Part shown: piece by piece, positions 34,616-44,474 of the stretch
Position numbering within the stretch: the stretch's first letter is position 1
How the letters are laid out: each line of letters opens with the position of its first letter
NCBI RefSeq assembly: GCF_002863565.1
Contig: NZ_PGUW01000005.1
Span: 186,001-250,000, forward strand
Source: Bacillus sp. V5-8f
GTDB taxonomy: Bacteria; Bacillota; Bacilli; Bacillales; DSM-1321
Direction of reading: 5' to 3'
DNA: 64,000 nt
Notes under the pieces: generated by a model
Databases searched by the model: none
Told to the model about the DNA's origin: nothing
The model's input: the letters and a program-made list of their open reading frames with translations, nothing else
Made by a program: the position numbers and the translations under genes

Positions 34616-35527
34616 TTATGATTTCCGTCCAATTATTTCAACTTCCGTTTCCATTTTGACGCCAAATTTATCGGAAACAGTATCCTTCACATGCTGTATG
34701 AGTGCCAAAACATCCTCGGCCCTTGCGCCTCCCGCGTTAACAATAAAATTCCCATGCATTTCCGAAATCTTCGCTCCGCCTATTGAATGCCCTTTTAAAC
34801 CGGCCGTTTCCACCAGTTTTCCAGCATGGTCGGGAAGCGGATTTCTAAAAATGCTGCCTGCACATGGCAGGTTATATGGCTGGGTGTCTTTGCGGTAATT
34901 CTTGTTGCTTTGCATTCTATCCACAATTTCTTCCCGATTGCCAGGAGCTAAGCTAAACACCGCAGCTACCACGATCCCCGGCCTCTTTTTTTGGAGCACG
35001 GAAGTCCGGTAAGAAAACTCCATTTCCTCATTTGACAACCATTCCAGGCTTCCGTCCTCAAATAGTACATAAGCCTTTTTTAGGATGTTAGAGATGTCCG
35101 AGCCGTGCGCACCTGCATTCATATAGACGGCTCCACCGACAGAACCCGGAATTCCGCTTGCAAACTCAAGTCCTGATAGCCCTTTTTTGCTGATTTGGAC
35201 AGAAAGGCTTACCAAGGAAAAGCCAGCGCCCACAGTTAGTTCAGATCCGTTTATTTCAAGGTTATCAAGTCCTTTTCCAAGCTTGATCACGGCCCCTTCG
35301 ATGCCCATATCCGAAACAAGGAGATTGGAGCCTCTTCCAATGACCGTCCATTTCAAATCGAATTCTTTGATGACATCCATGGTTTTGGCAAGATTTTCAA
35401 TCGATGATGGTTCAATGAAAAGATCTGCAGGTCCCCCTATTTTCATGGTGGTATGGCCTGCTAGAGGTTCATTTTCAATTACCTTTCCTACCTGTAATGA
35501 TTTCAGTTTTTCAACTGCCTCTTTCAT
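34616..35527 (-). CDS. murB: UDP-N-acetylenolpyruvoylglucosamine reductase
   Basis: FAD enzyme that reduces UDP-GlcNAc-enolpyruvate to UDP-MurNAc. The 303-residue protein has the FAD-binding [11 protein letters not shown] near 62-72, the segment [22 protein letters not shown], and the proton-donor serine in [10 protein letters not shown]. The C-terminal tail lacks the type I extension, so it is type II, as in Bacillus. GGGAGG precedes the ATG. It lies between murG and divIB. Confidence 0.97.
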   Translation of the reverse strand: MKEAVEKLKSLQVGKVIENEPLAGHTTMKIGGPADLFIEPSSIENLAKTMDVIKEFDLKWTVIGRGSNLLVSDMGIEGAVIKLGKGLDNLEINGSELTVGAGFSLVSLSVQISKKGLSGLEFASGIPGSVGGAVYMNAGAHGSDISNILKKAYVLFEDGSLEWLSNEEMEFSYRTSVLQKKRPGIVVAAVFSLAPGNREEIVDRMQSNKNYRKDTQPYNLPCAGSIFRNPLPDHAGKLVETAGLKGHSIGGAKISEMHGNFIVNAGGARAEDVLALIQHVKDTVSDKFGVKMETEVEIIGRKS

Positions 35528-35588
35528 TATTATCCTCCCAAGATAGTTGCCTATTAATGTTGTATTCAGTGTATGCGGTGTGTGCCAT

Positions 35589-36686
35589 TCAGTTCTTTTT
35601 TGAAAGTTGCTTTATCATTTGGTAAAGCCTATCAGCCGCATCCGGCATGCCGATGGCCTTAGCCGCTGTTTTCATGTTTTCTAATTTTTTGCCGTCGGTA
35701 ATGACAGAGTCTACGGCCGCAATTAGCTTACTGCCAGTAAGCTCTTTTTCAAGGATAAGTTCGGCTGCACCATGGTCACTTAAAGAACGGGCATTTTTTT
35801 CCTGATGGTTATTCGTAACGTACGGACTCGGAATTAAAATGCTTGGGATCCCAAGTACTGTCAATTCCGCAAGCGTCGTAGCCCCTGCGCGGGTAACTGC
35901 CAAATCTACTCCAGACAAGATTTCAGGCATATTATTCAAATATGGCTTAATCACGACATTTTCCGGATTGCCAATCATTTCAATTTCCCTTGCAACCTGA
36001 TCAAAATGGACCTCCCCAGTCACATACAACACCTGGTAAGGCTTTTCACGCAGCTCAGACATAACCTTAAGGACAGCTTCATTAATTGGCCGGGCTCCCC
36101 GGCTTCCGCCAAAAATCAGGACAGTGGGCACATTCGGGTTCAAGCCGAGCTTCCTCAGGCCTTCCTTTCCTTTATGGTGTAAAACCTCTGAAGCACGTGG
36201 ATTCCCTGTTAGGACCGTTTTATTTTCCGGAAAGAACTGCTTTGCCTCTTCGAAACAAATGGCAACCTTATCCACATATCTGCTTAGGAATTTATTCGTC
36301 AACCCTGGTACGCTGTTTTGTTCGTGTACAATGCATGGAATACCGAGTTTTGCGGCAGCATAAACGACAGGGCCGCAAACATATCCTCCGGTTCCAATGA
36401 CTGCATCAGCCTGAAATTCCTTTAGCATTTTTTTGCTTTCACGGACGCCTTTAAGGAATCTTGCGACCGTCTTCACATTGTCAAAAGACAGCTTCCGTTT
36501 AAAACCGGTTATATGTATGGATTTAAAGGGGATCTCTTCTCTGGTGACAATATCCTTTTCAAGTCCTCGTTCAGTACCGATATATAAAAAAGAACTGGAT
36601 TTATCTTTGCTTTTAATTTCACGGACAAGAGCAAGAGCCGGATAAATATGGCCTCCTGTACCGCCTCCGCTGACAACAATCTTCAT
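35589..36686 (-). CDS. murG: UDP-GlcNAc:lipid I N-acetylglucosaminyltransferase
   Basis: Peripheral membrane glycosyltransferase that converts lipid I to lipid II. The 365-residue GT-B enzyme has the N-terminal glycine-rich [16 protein letters not shown], a further G-loop ([12 protein letters not shown]), and the donor-site [20 protein letters not shown]. It follows a terminator after spoVE and has a candidate promoter of its own. In B. subtilis spoVE, murG and murB are in tandem as here. Confidence 0.97.
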   Translation of the reverse strand: MKIVVSGGGTGGHIYPALALVREIKSKDKSSSFLYIGTERGLEKDIVTREEIPFKSIHITGFKRKLSFDNVKTVARFLKGVRESKKMLKEFQADAVIGTGGYVCGPVVYAAAKLGIPCIVHEQNSVPGLTNKFLSRYVDKVAICFEEAKQFFPENKTVLTGNPRASEVLHHKGKEGLRKLGLNPNVPTVLIFGGSRGARPINEAVLKVMSELREKPYQVLYVTGEVHFDQVAREIEMIGNPENVVIKPYLNNMPEILSGVDLAVTRAGATTLAELTVLGIPSILIPSPYVTNNHQEKNARSLSDHGAAELILEKELTGSKLIAAVDSVITDGKKLENMKTAAKAIGMPDAADRLYQMIKQLSKKN

Positions 36687-36751
36687 GTTTTTGTCACCCC
36701 AACATTTATCTGAATAACAAAGAGAAAAGTAAAGCTGTATCGCTTTACCCT

Positions 36752-36780
36752 CTTATACTATAGTCTAAATAGCGGTTTAA
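36752..36780 (-). promoter_or_regulatory. Candidate promoter for murG-murB-divIB
   Basis: TTAAAC (36780-36775) and TATAAG (36757-36752) with a 17-base spacer lie 66 bases before murG on the minus strand. A 7-bp hairpin GTAAAGC/GCTTTAC (36729-36748) falls in the presumed 5' untranslated region. Because a terminator separates spoVE from murG, a promoter is expected here; the match is moderate. Confidence 0.42.
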
Positions 36781-36917
36781 TGCCAACTATTACTTATCAT
36801 TTCCAGCTAACTAGGGACGGGAACAAAGCCACGTATCCTCGCATGTTTTTCCAGAAACAATCCATTTTCAGTTCGATATGCCCGGGTTATGTCTAAGGAT
36901 AAAATCCTGCCGTTTGC

Positions 36918-36948
36918 CAAAAAACTCCTCTAAATCGTTAGAGGAGTT
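36918..36948 (-). terminator. Terminator after spoVE
   Basis: A perfect 11-bp stem AACTCCTCTAA/TTAGAGGAGTT with a 4-base loop, followed by TTTTTT on the minus strand. It starts 11 bases beyond the spoVE stop and is one of the strongest terminators in the window. Confidence 0.88.
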
Positions 36949-36959
36949 CTATCTTTCCA

Positions 36960-38066
36960 TCAAAACCTGGAATATCTACTTATATTCAATAAAACGCCTA
37001 TCGCCATCAGCATGAGTGTCAAGGAAGAACCGCCATAACTTAAAAACGGGAGGGTAATTCCAGTAACAGGCATAAGACCGGTTACAACCCCAATGTTGAT
37101 CATAACCTGAATTGCCACCATCGCAATGATTCCTACCGCAAGAAAGCTTCCATATAAATCAGGCGCTCCTAAAGCAATCCTTATCCCCCTCCATAACAGC
37201 AGGGAAAATAAAAGAATGACAAGCGAACCCCCAATAAATCCGAGCTCCTCTGATAAAATCGCAAAGATGAAATCGGTCTGCGGCTCCGGAAGGTAGAAGA
37301 ATTTCTGCCTGCTTTGTCCAAGGCCTAATCCAAAAAGTCCGCCTGGTCCAATTGCAAACAATGATTGAATGATTTGAAACCCGCTGTTTTGCGGATCCTG
37401 CCATGGATCCAGGAAAGAAGTGATCCTCTTAATGCGGTATGGCGCCGACAGGACCAAAGCTGCAAAGCCTGCGACTCCCAAAAGACCCAAGCCCGCAAAA
37501 TGGCTGATCCTTGCCCCGGAGATAAAAATCATGACGATGCACGTCCCGACCATTACAGTGCCCGTCCCCAAATCAGGCTGCAGCATAATGATGCCGAACG
37601 CCAGGAAAACAAGCGAAAGCGATGGTATTAATCCCTTCCTAAAAGAAGTAATAAGCTTTTGCCGCTCAGAAAGGTATTTAGAGAGGAACATAATCATCGC
37701 GATTTTCATAAATTCGGAGGGCTGTATCGAAAAAGCACCTACGCCGATCCAGCTGCGTGACCCGTTTCGCTCCATTCCAATTCCCGGAATCAATACTGCG
37801 ACCAACAGGACAAAACAAATGATAATTAACGTCTTTGCCCATGTCCTCCATGTCCAATAATCAATATTCATAATGAAAAACATCGCAGCCACGCCGACAC
37901 CTGCGAAAAGCATTTGCCTTTTTGCAAAGAAAAACGAATCATTAAATTTGTAATCCGCCCATATAGCACTTGCACTGTATACCATAATGAGTCCAATGGA
38001 AAGCAAGCTCAATGTTGCAATAATCAGGATCAGATCGGGGTTCGATTTTTTTAATGGCACAGTCAT
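36960..38066 (-). CDS. spoVE: Stage V sporulation protein E (SEDS glycosyltransferase)
   Basis: SEDS-family peptidoglycan polymerase that works with the class B PBP SpoVD in spore cortex synthesis. The 368-residue protein has ten hydrophobic segments and the family motifs NGSRSWIGVGAFSIQPSEF and LPFLSYGGSSLTLMLMAIG. It is closer to SpoVE than FtsW (start ...SNPDLILIIATLSLLSIGL). The ATG is only 3 bases from GAGG; a GTG two codons later (38060) is better spaced and may be the true start. Confidence 0.93.
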   Translation of the reverse strand: MTVPLKKSNPDLILIIATLSLLSIGLIMVYSASAIWADYKFNDSFFFAKRQMLFAGVGVAAMFFIMNIDYWTWRTWAKTLIIICFVLLVAVLIPGIGMERNGSRSWIGVGAFSIQPSEFMKIAMIMFLSKYLSERQKLITSFRKGLIPSLSLVFLAFGIIMLQPDLGTGTVMVGTCIVMIFISGARISHFAGLGLLGVAGFAALVLSAPYRIKRITSFLDPWQDPQNSGFQIIQSLFAIGPGGLFGLGLGQSRQKFFYLPEPQTDFIFAILSEELGFIGGSLVILLFSLLLWRGIRIALGAPDLYGSFLAVGIIAMVAIQVMINIGVVTGLMPVTGITLPFLSYGGSSLTLMLMAIGVLLNISRYSRF

Positions 38067-38254
38067 ACACCTCTAGGAAGATATTAGAGCCGGTCTCGTG
38101 CCTGGATTGGCAAAGGGCAGAAATCCCCACCCATCCAAATCTACGAAAAAAAAGAGCGATAATTTGCCTTATCGCTTCTTTTCTTTGGTGTCGAAGGTGG
38201 AAGAAGGTGTTCTTCCTTTATGCAAAGCTCGAGAATGTATGGATGAACAAGCTC

Positions 38255-39607
38255 TTACTTCAGTTTATGCACGGCAGCCATAAACATGTCTCCCCTGACC
38301 TCAAAACTTTTGTATTGATCCCAGCTTGCACAAGCCGGGGACAGGAGAATGACATCGCCTTCATCCGACAATCCGTAAGCGACCGGTACGGCACTCTCAA
38401 CATTATCGACACGTTTTATATTCGTTATTCCTGATTCCCGCGCCACACGTTCCAGTTTTTCTGCCGTTTGTCCAAACGTTATGAGCGCCTTCACATTTTT
38501 TAAATACGGCTTCAACTCATCAAACTCATTGCCTCTATCAAGCCCTCCCGCGAGAAGGATAACAGGCTCCGAAAACGAGGAAAGTGCCATGGACGCCGCC
38601 AAAATATTGGTGGCCTTAGAATCGTTATAGAATCTCCTGTTCTGAACTGTAGCTACATATTGTGTCCGGTGCTCAACTCCATGGAAAGTATTTAAAACTT
38701 TTTTAATCGCTTCATTGGAAACATGCTTTAGTTTGCATACGGCCACGGCTGCCAGAATATTTTCCAGATTGTGCTTACCGGGAAGTACAATTTCCGAAGT
38801 GGAAACTATTTTTTCACCACGGAAACAAACATAGTTGTCTTCTATGTAGACCCCTTCCGGATATTTTTCCACCGTGGAAAAAGGAACAAGCTGGGCCTTG
38901 GAGCCTTTCGCAATTTCTGCTACGTCTTCCTGATCGCCGTTATATACAAAAAAATCTTCCCAGGACTGGTTCCTTGTGATATTCGCTTTTGCCGAAGCAT
39001 ATTCCTGCTTAGAACTGTGATAATCAAGATGGGCGTCGAATAAATTGGTCATTACGGCTATTTCCGGCTTAAACGCCTCTACACCCATCAGCTGGAAAGA
39101 GGAAAGCTCAATGACAATCGTATTTTCCGGGCGGGCCTGTTCAGCCACTCCGGAAGCGACCGTTCCGATATTCCCTGCTATTAACGGAAGTTTACCTCCC
39201 TCTTTCAGCATTTCAAAAATCAACGTAGTCGTCGTTGTCTTTCCGTTTGTTCCAGTAATTCCTACAAAAGGAGCCTCGCTAATCTGATAAGCAAGCTCCA
39301 CTTCAGTAATAACCGGGATGCCCTTAGCGACCGCACCCTGGATAAGAGGATTTCGATAAGGGATGCCGGGATTTTTTACAATCAGTTCGAATCCTTCATC
39401 AAGCAATTCGATGGGATGGCTTCCGCAAATAACCTTTATTCCCTGTTCAAGGAGTCCTTGCGCCTCAGGGTTTTCCGAGAGAGGCTTCATGTCGTTAACC
39501 GTTACGAACGCTCCAAGCTTATGTAAAAGGGTAGCGGCAGTAACGCCGCTTTTAGCCAATCCGAGGACCAATATTTTTTTTCGTAAGTAATTGTTTGTCT
39601 GTTTCAA
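38255..39607 (-). CDS. murD: UDP-N-acetylmuramoyl-L-alanine:D-glutamate ligase
   Basis: Adds D-Glu to UDP-MurNAc-Ala. The 450-residue Mur ligase has the ATP motif [14 protein letters not shown] near 117-130, [10 protein letters not shown] and a C-terminal domain with [14 protein letters not shown]. Translation starts at TTG, which immediately follows the mraY stop codon (TAATTG), with AGAGGTG as Shine-Dalgarno inside mraY. It is followed by spoVE as in B. subtilis. Confidence 0.96.
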   Translation of the reverse strand: MKQTNNYLRKKILVLGLAKSGVTAATLLHKLGAFVTVNDMKPLSENPEAQGLLEQGIKVICGSHPIELLDEGFELIVKNPGIPYRNPLIQGAVAKGIPVITEVELAYQISEAPFVGITGTNGKTTTTTLIFEMLKEGGKLPLIAGNIGTVASGVAEQARPENTIVIELSSFQLMGVEAFKPEIAVMTNLFDAHLDYHSSKQEYASAKANITRNQSWEDFFVYNGDQEDVAEIAKGSKAQLVPFSTVEKYPEGVYIEDNYVCFRGEKIVSTSEIVLPGKHNLENILAAVAVCKLKHVSNEAIKKVLNTFHGVEHRTQYVATVQNRRFYNDSKATNILAASMALSSFSEPVILLAGGLDRGNEFDELKPYLKNVKALITFGQTAEKLERVARESGITNIKRVDNVESAVPVAYGLSDEGDVILLSPACASWDQYKSFEVRGDMFMAAVHKLK

Positions 39608-40585
39608 TTATAACCACACCTCTAAATAAATTCCGAGTATTGCACAAAGCAATCCAACTGACCAGAATGTCACGACAACTCTCCATTCGGACCAGCCAAC
39701 GAGTTCATAATGATGATGCAATGGACTCATTTTGAATATTCTCTTTCCAGTCATTTTAAACGATGCGACCTGAAGGATCACCGAAAGGGTTTCAATAACA
39801 AATACGAGGCCGATAATGACAAGAAGCAGTTCAAGCTTCGTAAGCAGCGCTACTGTGGCAATGGCACCGCCAAGCGCAAGGGATCCGGTATCCCCCATAA
39901 ATACCTTTGCCGGATGCGCATTGAAAACCAAAAATCCAAGGACTGCCCCCACAACGGCAACTGAAAAAATGGCAATGTCATAATGTGACTGGTTCCAGGC
40001 AAGTACAGCATACGCACCAAAAGCGATGGCGGCTGTGCCTGACACAAGCCCGTCCAACCCATCCGTTAGATTTACAGCGTTCGAAAAACCAACAAGCCAG
40101 AAGATAATAATGAACACATAAAACCAGCCGACATTAAGGGATATATCGGTACCCGGTATCGAAATGCCCGGCACAAAGTTATCCGTCTGTCTGTATACAA
40201 AATAGAACACGACGGCAATGATGATTTGCCCCAGCAATTTCTGGCGCGATGTTAACCCAAGGTTTCGTTTCATGACTACTTTAATAAAATCATCCAAGAA
40301 TCCTAATACCCCAAACCCAAGAGTAACAAAAAGCAACAGCCAGGTTTTTACCGAAGGCTCGGAAAACTTAAATGTCATGATCAGCGTGGCTGCCGTAATC
40401 GAAAGCAGGATGACGATCCCGCCCATTGTCGGTGTGCCGGTTTTCTTTTGGTGGGACTGGGGCCCCTCCTCACGGATGCTTTGTCCGAATTTAAGTCTTC
40501 TCAGAAATGGTATAAATATAGGAGAGAGAAGAACCGTTATTAAAAAACCTAATAATATCGTATAAAAAATTACTTGTTCTAACAT
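39608..40585 (-). CDS. mraY: Phospho-N-acetylmuramoyl-pentapeptide transferase
   Basis: Membrane enzyme that transfers phospho-MurNAc-pentapeptide to undecaprenyl phosphate, forming lipid I. The 325-residue protein has ten membrane segments, the cytoplasmic aspartates in GFLDDFIKV, the catalytic NLTDGLDGL, and the His-rich loop [21 protein letters not shown] precedes the ATG. It stands between murE and murD and abuts the murD start codon. Confidence 0.97.
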   Translation of the reverse strand: MLEQVIFYTILLGFLITVLLSPIFIPFLRRLKFGQSIREEGPQSHQKKTGTPTMGGIVILLSITAATLIMTFKFSEPSVKTWLLLFVTLGFGVLGFLDDFIKVVMKRNLGLTSRQKLLGQIIIAVVFYFVYRQTDNFVPGISIPGTDISLNVGWFYVFIIIFWLVGFSNAVNLTDGLDGLVSGTAAIAFGAYAVLAWNQSHYDIAIFSVAVVGAVLGFLVFNAHPAKVFMGDTGSLALGGAIATVALLTKLELLLVIIGLVFVIETLSVILQVASFKMTGKRIFKMSPLHHHYELVGWSEWRVVVTFWSVGLLCAILGIYLEVWL

Positions 40586-40739
40586 GCCCTAACTCCTCTT
40601 TCCTAACACAATTAAAATATGATATATTTTTGTGCATTTTATCACTTTCATGATATGTTACAGATGTTTTTTTAAGAATGCAATTGTTAGAATTGGCATA
40701 AAAACATTTGCTGCAGTTCGGCGAAAAAAAACAAAGCAA

Positions 40740-42206
40740 TTATTGATTCCTTGCTGCAATCGCTTCTTTAGCGGCAATCCGGTCATCGAATTCTAACGTT
40801 TGATTTCCGATAATTTGGTAGGTTTCATGACCCTTTCCGGCAATCACGATCACATCGTCTTTCTCTGCTTTGGAAACGGCATAACCAATGGCGTCTTTTC
40901 GGTCAGGAATGACCTTGTATGTGCTGCCTGTGGCACCTGCCAGCATATCCTGCAGAATTGAATCTGGATCCTCGCTTCTCGGATTATCCGAAGTGAATAC
41001 GGGATCAGTCGCCAGATCACAGGCAATTTGGGCCATGATTGGCCGTTTTCCTTTGTCTCTGTCCCCTCCGCAGCCAACGACCACGAAAATTTTCTTTTTG
41101 GCAAACTGACGAACCGTCTTCAGTACATTTTCCAGACTATCCGGTGTATGTGCATAGTCCACGATCACGGAGAAATCCTGTCCGGCATCCACCAGTTCGA
41201 AACGCCCGGATACTCCTTCAACATCTTCAATAGAAGCAATAATTTGGTTAAGCTCAAGTCCTGCGCACATGGAAGCTGCGATTGCAGCCAGGACATTATA
41301 AACGCTGAATTTACCAGCCAGCTTAAGAGCAATTCTTCTGCTTTCTCGTGGTGTCTCAAGAGTGAATTCTGTGCCTTTGGCAGTAATTGCAATGTCCCTT
41401 GCCCTTAAATCCGCCGGCCGGTCGATGCCATATGTCAATATGTGGGCAGCCGTCCACTTTATGAAATCCTCCGTCGCTTCATCATCGGCATTTAAAACGG
41501 CAAATTTCGGCCGGTTTTGGATGAACGCATTGCCAAGCTGTGAAAAGAACAAGGATTTGGCATGCTTATATCGTTCCATGGTTCCGTGAAAATCGAGATG
41601 ATCCTGAGTCAAATTTGTAAACACCGCAATATCAAAATCGCAGCCATGCACCCTTCCTAGCTCCAACGCATGGGAAGACACTTCCATGACCGCTGTTCCC
41701 ACACATTCGTTACCCATTTCGTGAAATGCTTTTTGCAGCGTGATGCTATCCGGAGTAGTATTTTTGGTTTCGTATGTTTTGTCTCCGATTTTCGTAAACA
41801 TGGTACCAATCAGGCCAGTTTTGTCGCCTGAATCCCGGAAGATTCTTTCAATTAAATGGCTGGTTGTCGTCTTTCCATTTGTGCCTGTAATTCCGATCAA
41901 ACGAAAGTTTTGTGTTGGGCGGCCGTAAAAAGCATCTGCAAGCACCGCCATTGCACGCTGGGTGTCCTTTACCACTACAACGGGCACAGGAAGAGGAAGC
42001 GGCTTCTCCGCCAATACGGCAACGGCGCCCGCCTTTACTGCTTGGTCTGCATAATCATGGCCATCCACTGTATAGCCTTTAATGCATATAAATAAACTCC
42101 CGGGACCTACTTTCCGGGTATCATGTTCAATGCTTTTAATTTCTGGATTTTCTCCTTCAAATTTACTTAACGAGTACAAATTAGACAATAAAGTATACAG
42201 CTTCAA
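40740..42206 (-). CDS. murE: UDP-MurNAc-L-Ala-D-Glu:meso-diaminopimelate ligase
   Basis: Adds meso-diaminopimelate to the growing stem peptide. DNPR in [11 protein letters not shown] marks DAP rather than lysine specificity. ATP motif: [16 protein letters not shown] start at TTG 42206 ([10 protein letters not shown], 488 residues): GAGAGGA ends 9 bases before it, and B. subtilis MurE likewise begins MKL; the ATG at 42215 touches the same Shine-Dalgarno and is less likely but possible. It sits between spoVD and mraY. Confidence 0.93.
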   Translation of the reverse strand: MKLYTLLSNLYSLSKFEGENPEIKSIEHDTRKVGPGSLFICIKGYTVDGHDYADQAVKAGAVAVLAEKPLPLPVPVVVVKDTQRAMAVLADAFYGRPTQNFRLIGITGTNGKTTTSHLIERIFRDSGDKTGLIGTMFTKIGDKTYETKNTTPDSITLQKAFHEMGNECVGTAVMEVSSHALELGRVHGCDFDIAVFTNLTQDHLDFHGTMERYKHAKSLFFSQLGNAFIQNRPKFAVLNADDEATEDFIKWTAAHILTYGIDRPADLRARDIAITAKGTEFTLETPRESRRIALKLAGKFSVYNVLAAIAASMCAGLELNQIIASIEDVEGVSGRFELVDAGQDFSVIVDYAHTPDSLENVLKTVRQFAKKKIFVVVGCGGDRDKGKRPIMAQIACDLATDPVFTSDNPRSEDPDSILQDMLAGATGSTYKVIPDRKDAIGYAVSKAEKDDVIVIAGKGHETYQIIGNQTLEFDDRIAAKEAIAARNQ

Positions 42207-42360
42207 TTTTTCCATTCCTCTCAAAGCCCTGCCCCCGGACCCCTATATGCCCGACCAGCAGGAAAGTCATTAAGTGAAATAAACACACAAAATGTATTAT
42301 ATCCTTTATGGATGACCGTTGTGAATATGCGATTTCTCCCTTTTTTAGCCCCTTTTTTTC

Positions 42361-42400
42361 AGAAAACAAAGCGGCTGGAATTTCCCCAGCCGCTTTGTTC
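42361..42400 (-). terminator. Terminator after spoVD
   Basis: A long stem AACAAAGCGGCTGG/CCAGCCGCTTTGTT with a 6-base loop, followed by TTTTC on the minus strand, about 18 bases past the spoVD stop. It separates spoVD from murE. Confidence 0.85.
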
Positions 42401-42417
42401 CTAGTACTATTTTATAC

Positions 42418-44340
42418 TTAATCTGTATTTTCGCCAAGATATATTCTGATCGTTGAGCCTTCTTTTACCTTTACCCCCGGTTCGGGAGCTTGTTTTAGAA
42501 CCTTATCTCCGTAGCCCGCTATATCGACCTTCAATCTTAATAGCTGGGTTTGCAGATCTTTTCTCGTCATGCCAACAAGGTCCGGAACTTCCACCATGAC
42601 GGGGTCCCCATATTTTACTTCTTTTTCAATTTGGTCTTTTCTCGGCTTCACTTTCATCGCGCGCAAAGAATCCTCCATGATCTTTCCAACAATCGGCGCA
42701 GCAACGACCCCTCCGAATTGAACTGTCCCTTTTGGGTTATCGACAGCAATATAAACCACGATTTCCGGTTTATCGGCTGGCGCAAAGCCTACAAATGAAA
42801 CAATATGGTTATTCTCCAGATATCTGCCGCCTTGGGCTTTCTGTGCAGTACCTGTCTTTCCGCCCACACGGTACGATTCTACAAATGCCCCTCGTCCGCT
42901 TCCTTTTGCAACGACCGACTCTAAAGCCCCTCGAATCTGCCTTGAGGTTTCCTCTGATATCACTTTCCTTTTGGCTTGCGGTGTTTTTCTCATTACCACT
43001 TCGCCTGTCTCCGGATCTACAAGCTCTTTGGCGATATAAGGCGTATAAAGTGTTCCGCCGTTCACGGCAGCCGATATGGCGGCAACCTGTTGGATCGGCG
43101 TCACAGATACACCCTGGCCAAAGGCCGTTGTCGCATGTTCGACAGGCCCTACCCTGTCCATTTTAAACATGATCCCTTTGCTTTCGCCTTGCAGGTCAAT
43201 TCCTGTTTTTTGGCCAAAGCCAAAATTATCAATATACTTGAATAGAGTATCTTTTCCCAATCTGTTTCCGAGCTCCACAAAACCGGGGTTACAGGAGTTT
43301 TCGACGACCTCCAAAAAAGTCTGTGATCCATGGCCTCCCCGTTTCCAGCAATGCAAGGTCGCTCCTCCTACCTTCACATGGCCGCTGTCAAAAAAATGGT
43401 CATCCAGCAAATTCACCTTCTTTTCCTCGAGAGCTGCAGCCAAGGTAATAATCTTGAAAGTCGACCCTGGTTCGTATGTACTCCATACAGGCAGGTTCCG
43501 GTTATAGATTTCCTGCGGCACGTTCCTGAAGTTTGCTGGATTGAAGGAAGGCCTGCTCGACATTGCCAGCACTTCCCCGTTGTTCGGGTTCATGGCAATT
43601 GCAATGATACCATCCGGATTGTAAGTGGCCTCGGCAATATCCAATTCCCTTTCAATGATCGTTTGAATCTTGCTATCGATCGTAAGTTTAAGGTTCAATC
43701 CATCTTTTGGCGGTTTGTAGTCATCCGCCATGTTTTTCATCCGTTTTCCCTTTGCATCTGAATAAAACTTTACGTATCCCCTTTCCCCCTTTAGCTCTTT
43801 ATCATAGGACAACTCGATTCCCATAAGCCCCTGGTTATCAATCCCGGCAAAGCCCAGTACATGGGACAAAAAAGAACCGAACGGATAGTGCCTTTTTGAA
43901 TCCTCGGCAATATACACTCCTTTTAATCCAAGCGCCTTGATTTCCTTAGCCTTTTCGTGGGAAATTTTTCTTCCTTTTGAAAGCCTTGAGCTCATCGCTT
44001 GAACGGTTATCTCTTTATAAGCTGTCTCTTTTGGCATATCCAGGATTTCAGCCAGTTTTTCAGCAGTCCTAGCAGGGTTTTCTACCTGGCGTGGAATTAC
44101 GTATACGGTTGGAGCTGAGACATTAGTGGCAAGAGGCACATCATTCCGGTCAAGTATCTCGCCGCGTTTTGGCTCAAATGGAATATTCCGGCTCCATGAA
44201 TCCTTTGCCTGGCCGGTAAGCCAATTGCCTAAATAAAATTGGACAATCCCCAACCGTATATCGATGACAAGGAAAATGAGCAATCCTACCAGTAAAGCGA
44301 TCAACAGCCTTTTGCGGACCGTAACATTTGAAACACGCAA
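42418..44340 (-). CDS. spoVD: Stage V sporulation protein D (class B penicillin-binding protein)
   Basis: Sporulation transpeptidase for cortex peptidoglycan, partner of SpoVE. The 640-residue protein has one N-terminal membrane helix (about 11-30), a PBP dimerisation domain, and a transpeptidase domain with SxxK as S293-TFK, SCN (VENSCNPGF) and KTG (GGKTGTAQ). One PASTA domain (VEVPDLVGMTRKDL) ends it, as in SpoVD; the neighbour PbpB has two. Start is TTG (RVSNVTVRKR follows) after GGAGGTG. Confidence 0.94.
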   Translation of the reverse strand: MRVSNVTVRKRLLIALLVGLLIFLVIDIRLGIVQFYLGNWLTGQAKDSWSRNIPFEPKRGEILDRNDVPLATNVSAPTVYVIPRQVENPARTAEKLAEILDMPKETAYKEITVQAMSSRLSKGRKISHEKAKEIKALGLKGVYIAEDSKRHYPFGSFLSHVLGFAGIDNQGLMGIELSYDKELKGERGYVKFYSDAKGKRMKNMADDYKPPKDGLNLKLTIDSKIQTIIERELDIAEATYNPDGIIAIAMNPNNGEVLAMSSRPSFNPANFRNVPQEIYNRNLPVWSTYEPGSTFKIITLAAALEEKKVNLLDDHFFDSGHVKVGGATLHCWKRGGHGSQTFLEVVENSCNPGFVELGNRLGKDTLFKYIDNFGFGQKTGIDLQGESKGIMFKMDRVGPVEHATTAFGQGVSVTPIQQVAAISAAVNGGTLYTPYIAKELVDPETGEVVMRKTPQAKRKVISEETSRQIRGALESVVAKGSGRGAFVESYRVGGKTGTAQKAQGGRYLENNHIVSFVGFAPADKPEIVVYIAVDNPKGTVQFGGVVAAPIVGKIMEDSLRAMKVKPRKDQIEKEVKYGDPVMVEVPDLVGMTRKDLQTQLLRLKVDIAGYGDKVLKQAPEPGVKVKEGSTIRIYLGENTD

Positions 44341-44434
44341 AAAAGTGCACCTCCATTTTAGGCTTGTTCAAACTATATGCTTGTACAAACAAGTCTAGAA
44401 CGGACAAGATTCAGCGCACTTCGCATCTGTTGAT

Positions 44435-44463
44435 GAAAAAAACGACCGGCCACTGGCCAGTCG
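44435..44463 (-). terminator. Terminator after pbpB
   Basis: A 9-bp stem CGACTGGCC/GGCCGGTCG with a 3-base loop is followed by seven T on the minus strand, 12 bases past the pbpB stop. Confidence 0.85.
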
Positions 44464-44474
44464 CTTTCAAATGG

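Noticed and set aside
44341-44400. Possible sigma-E promoter of spoVD (CATATAGT)
   Set aside because: A partial -10 only; no matching -35 at 14-16 bases, so not called.
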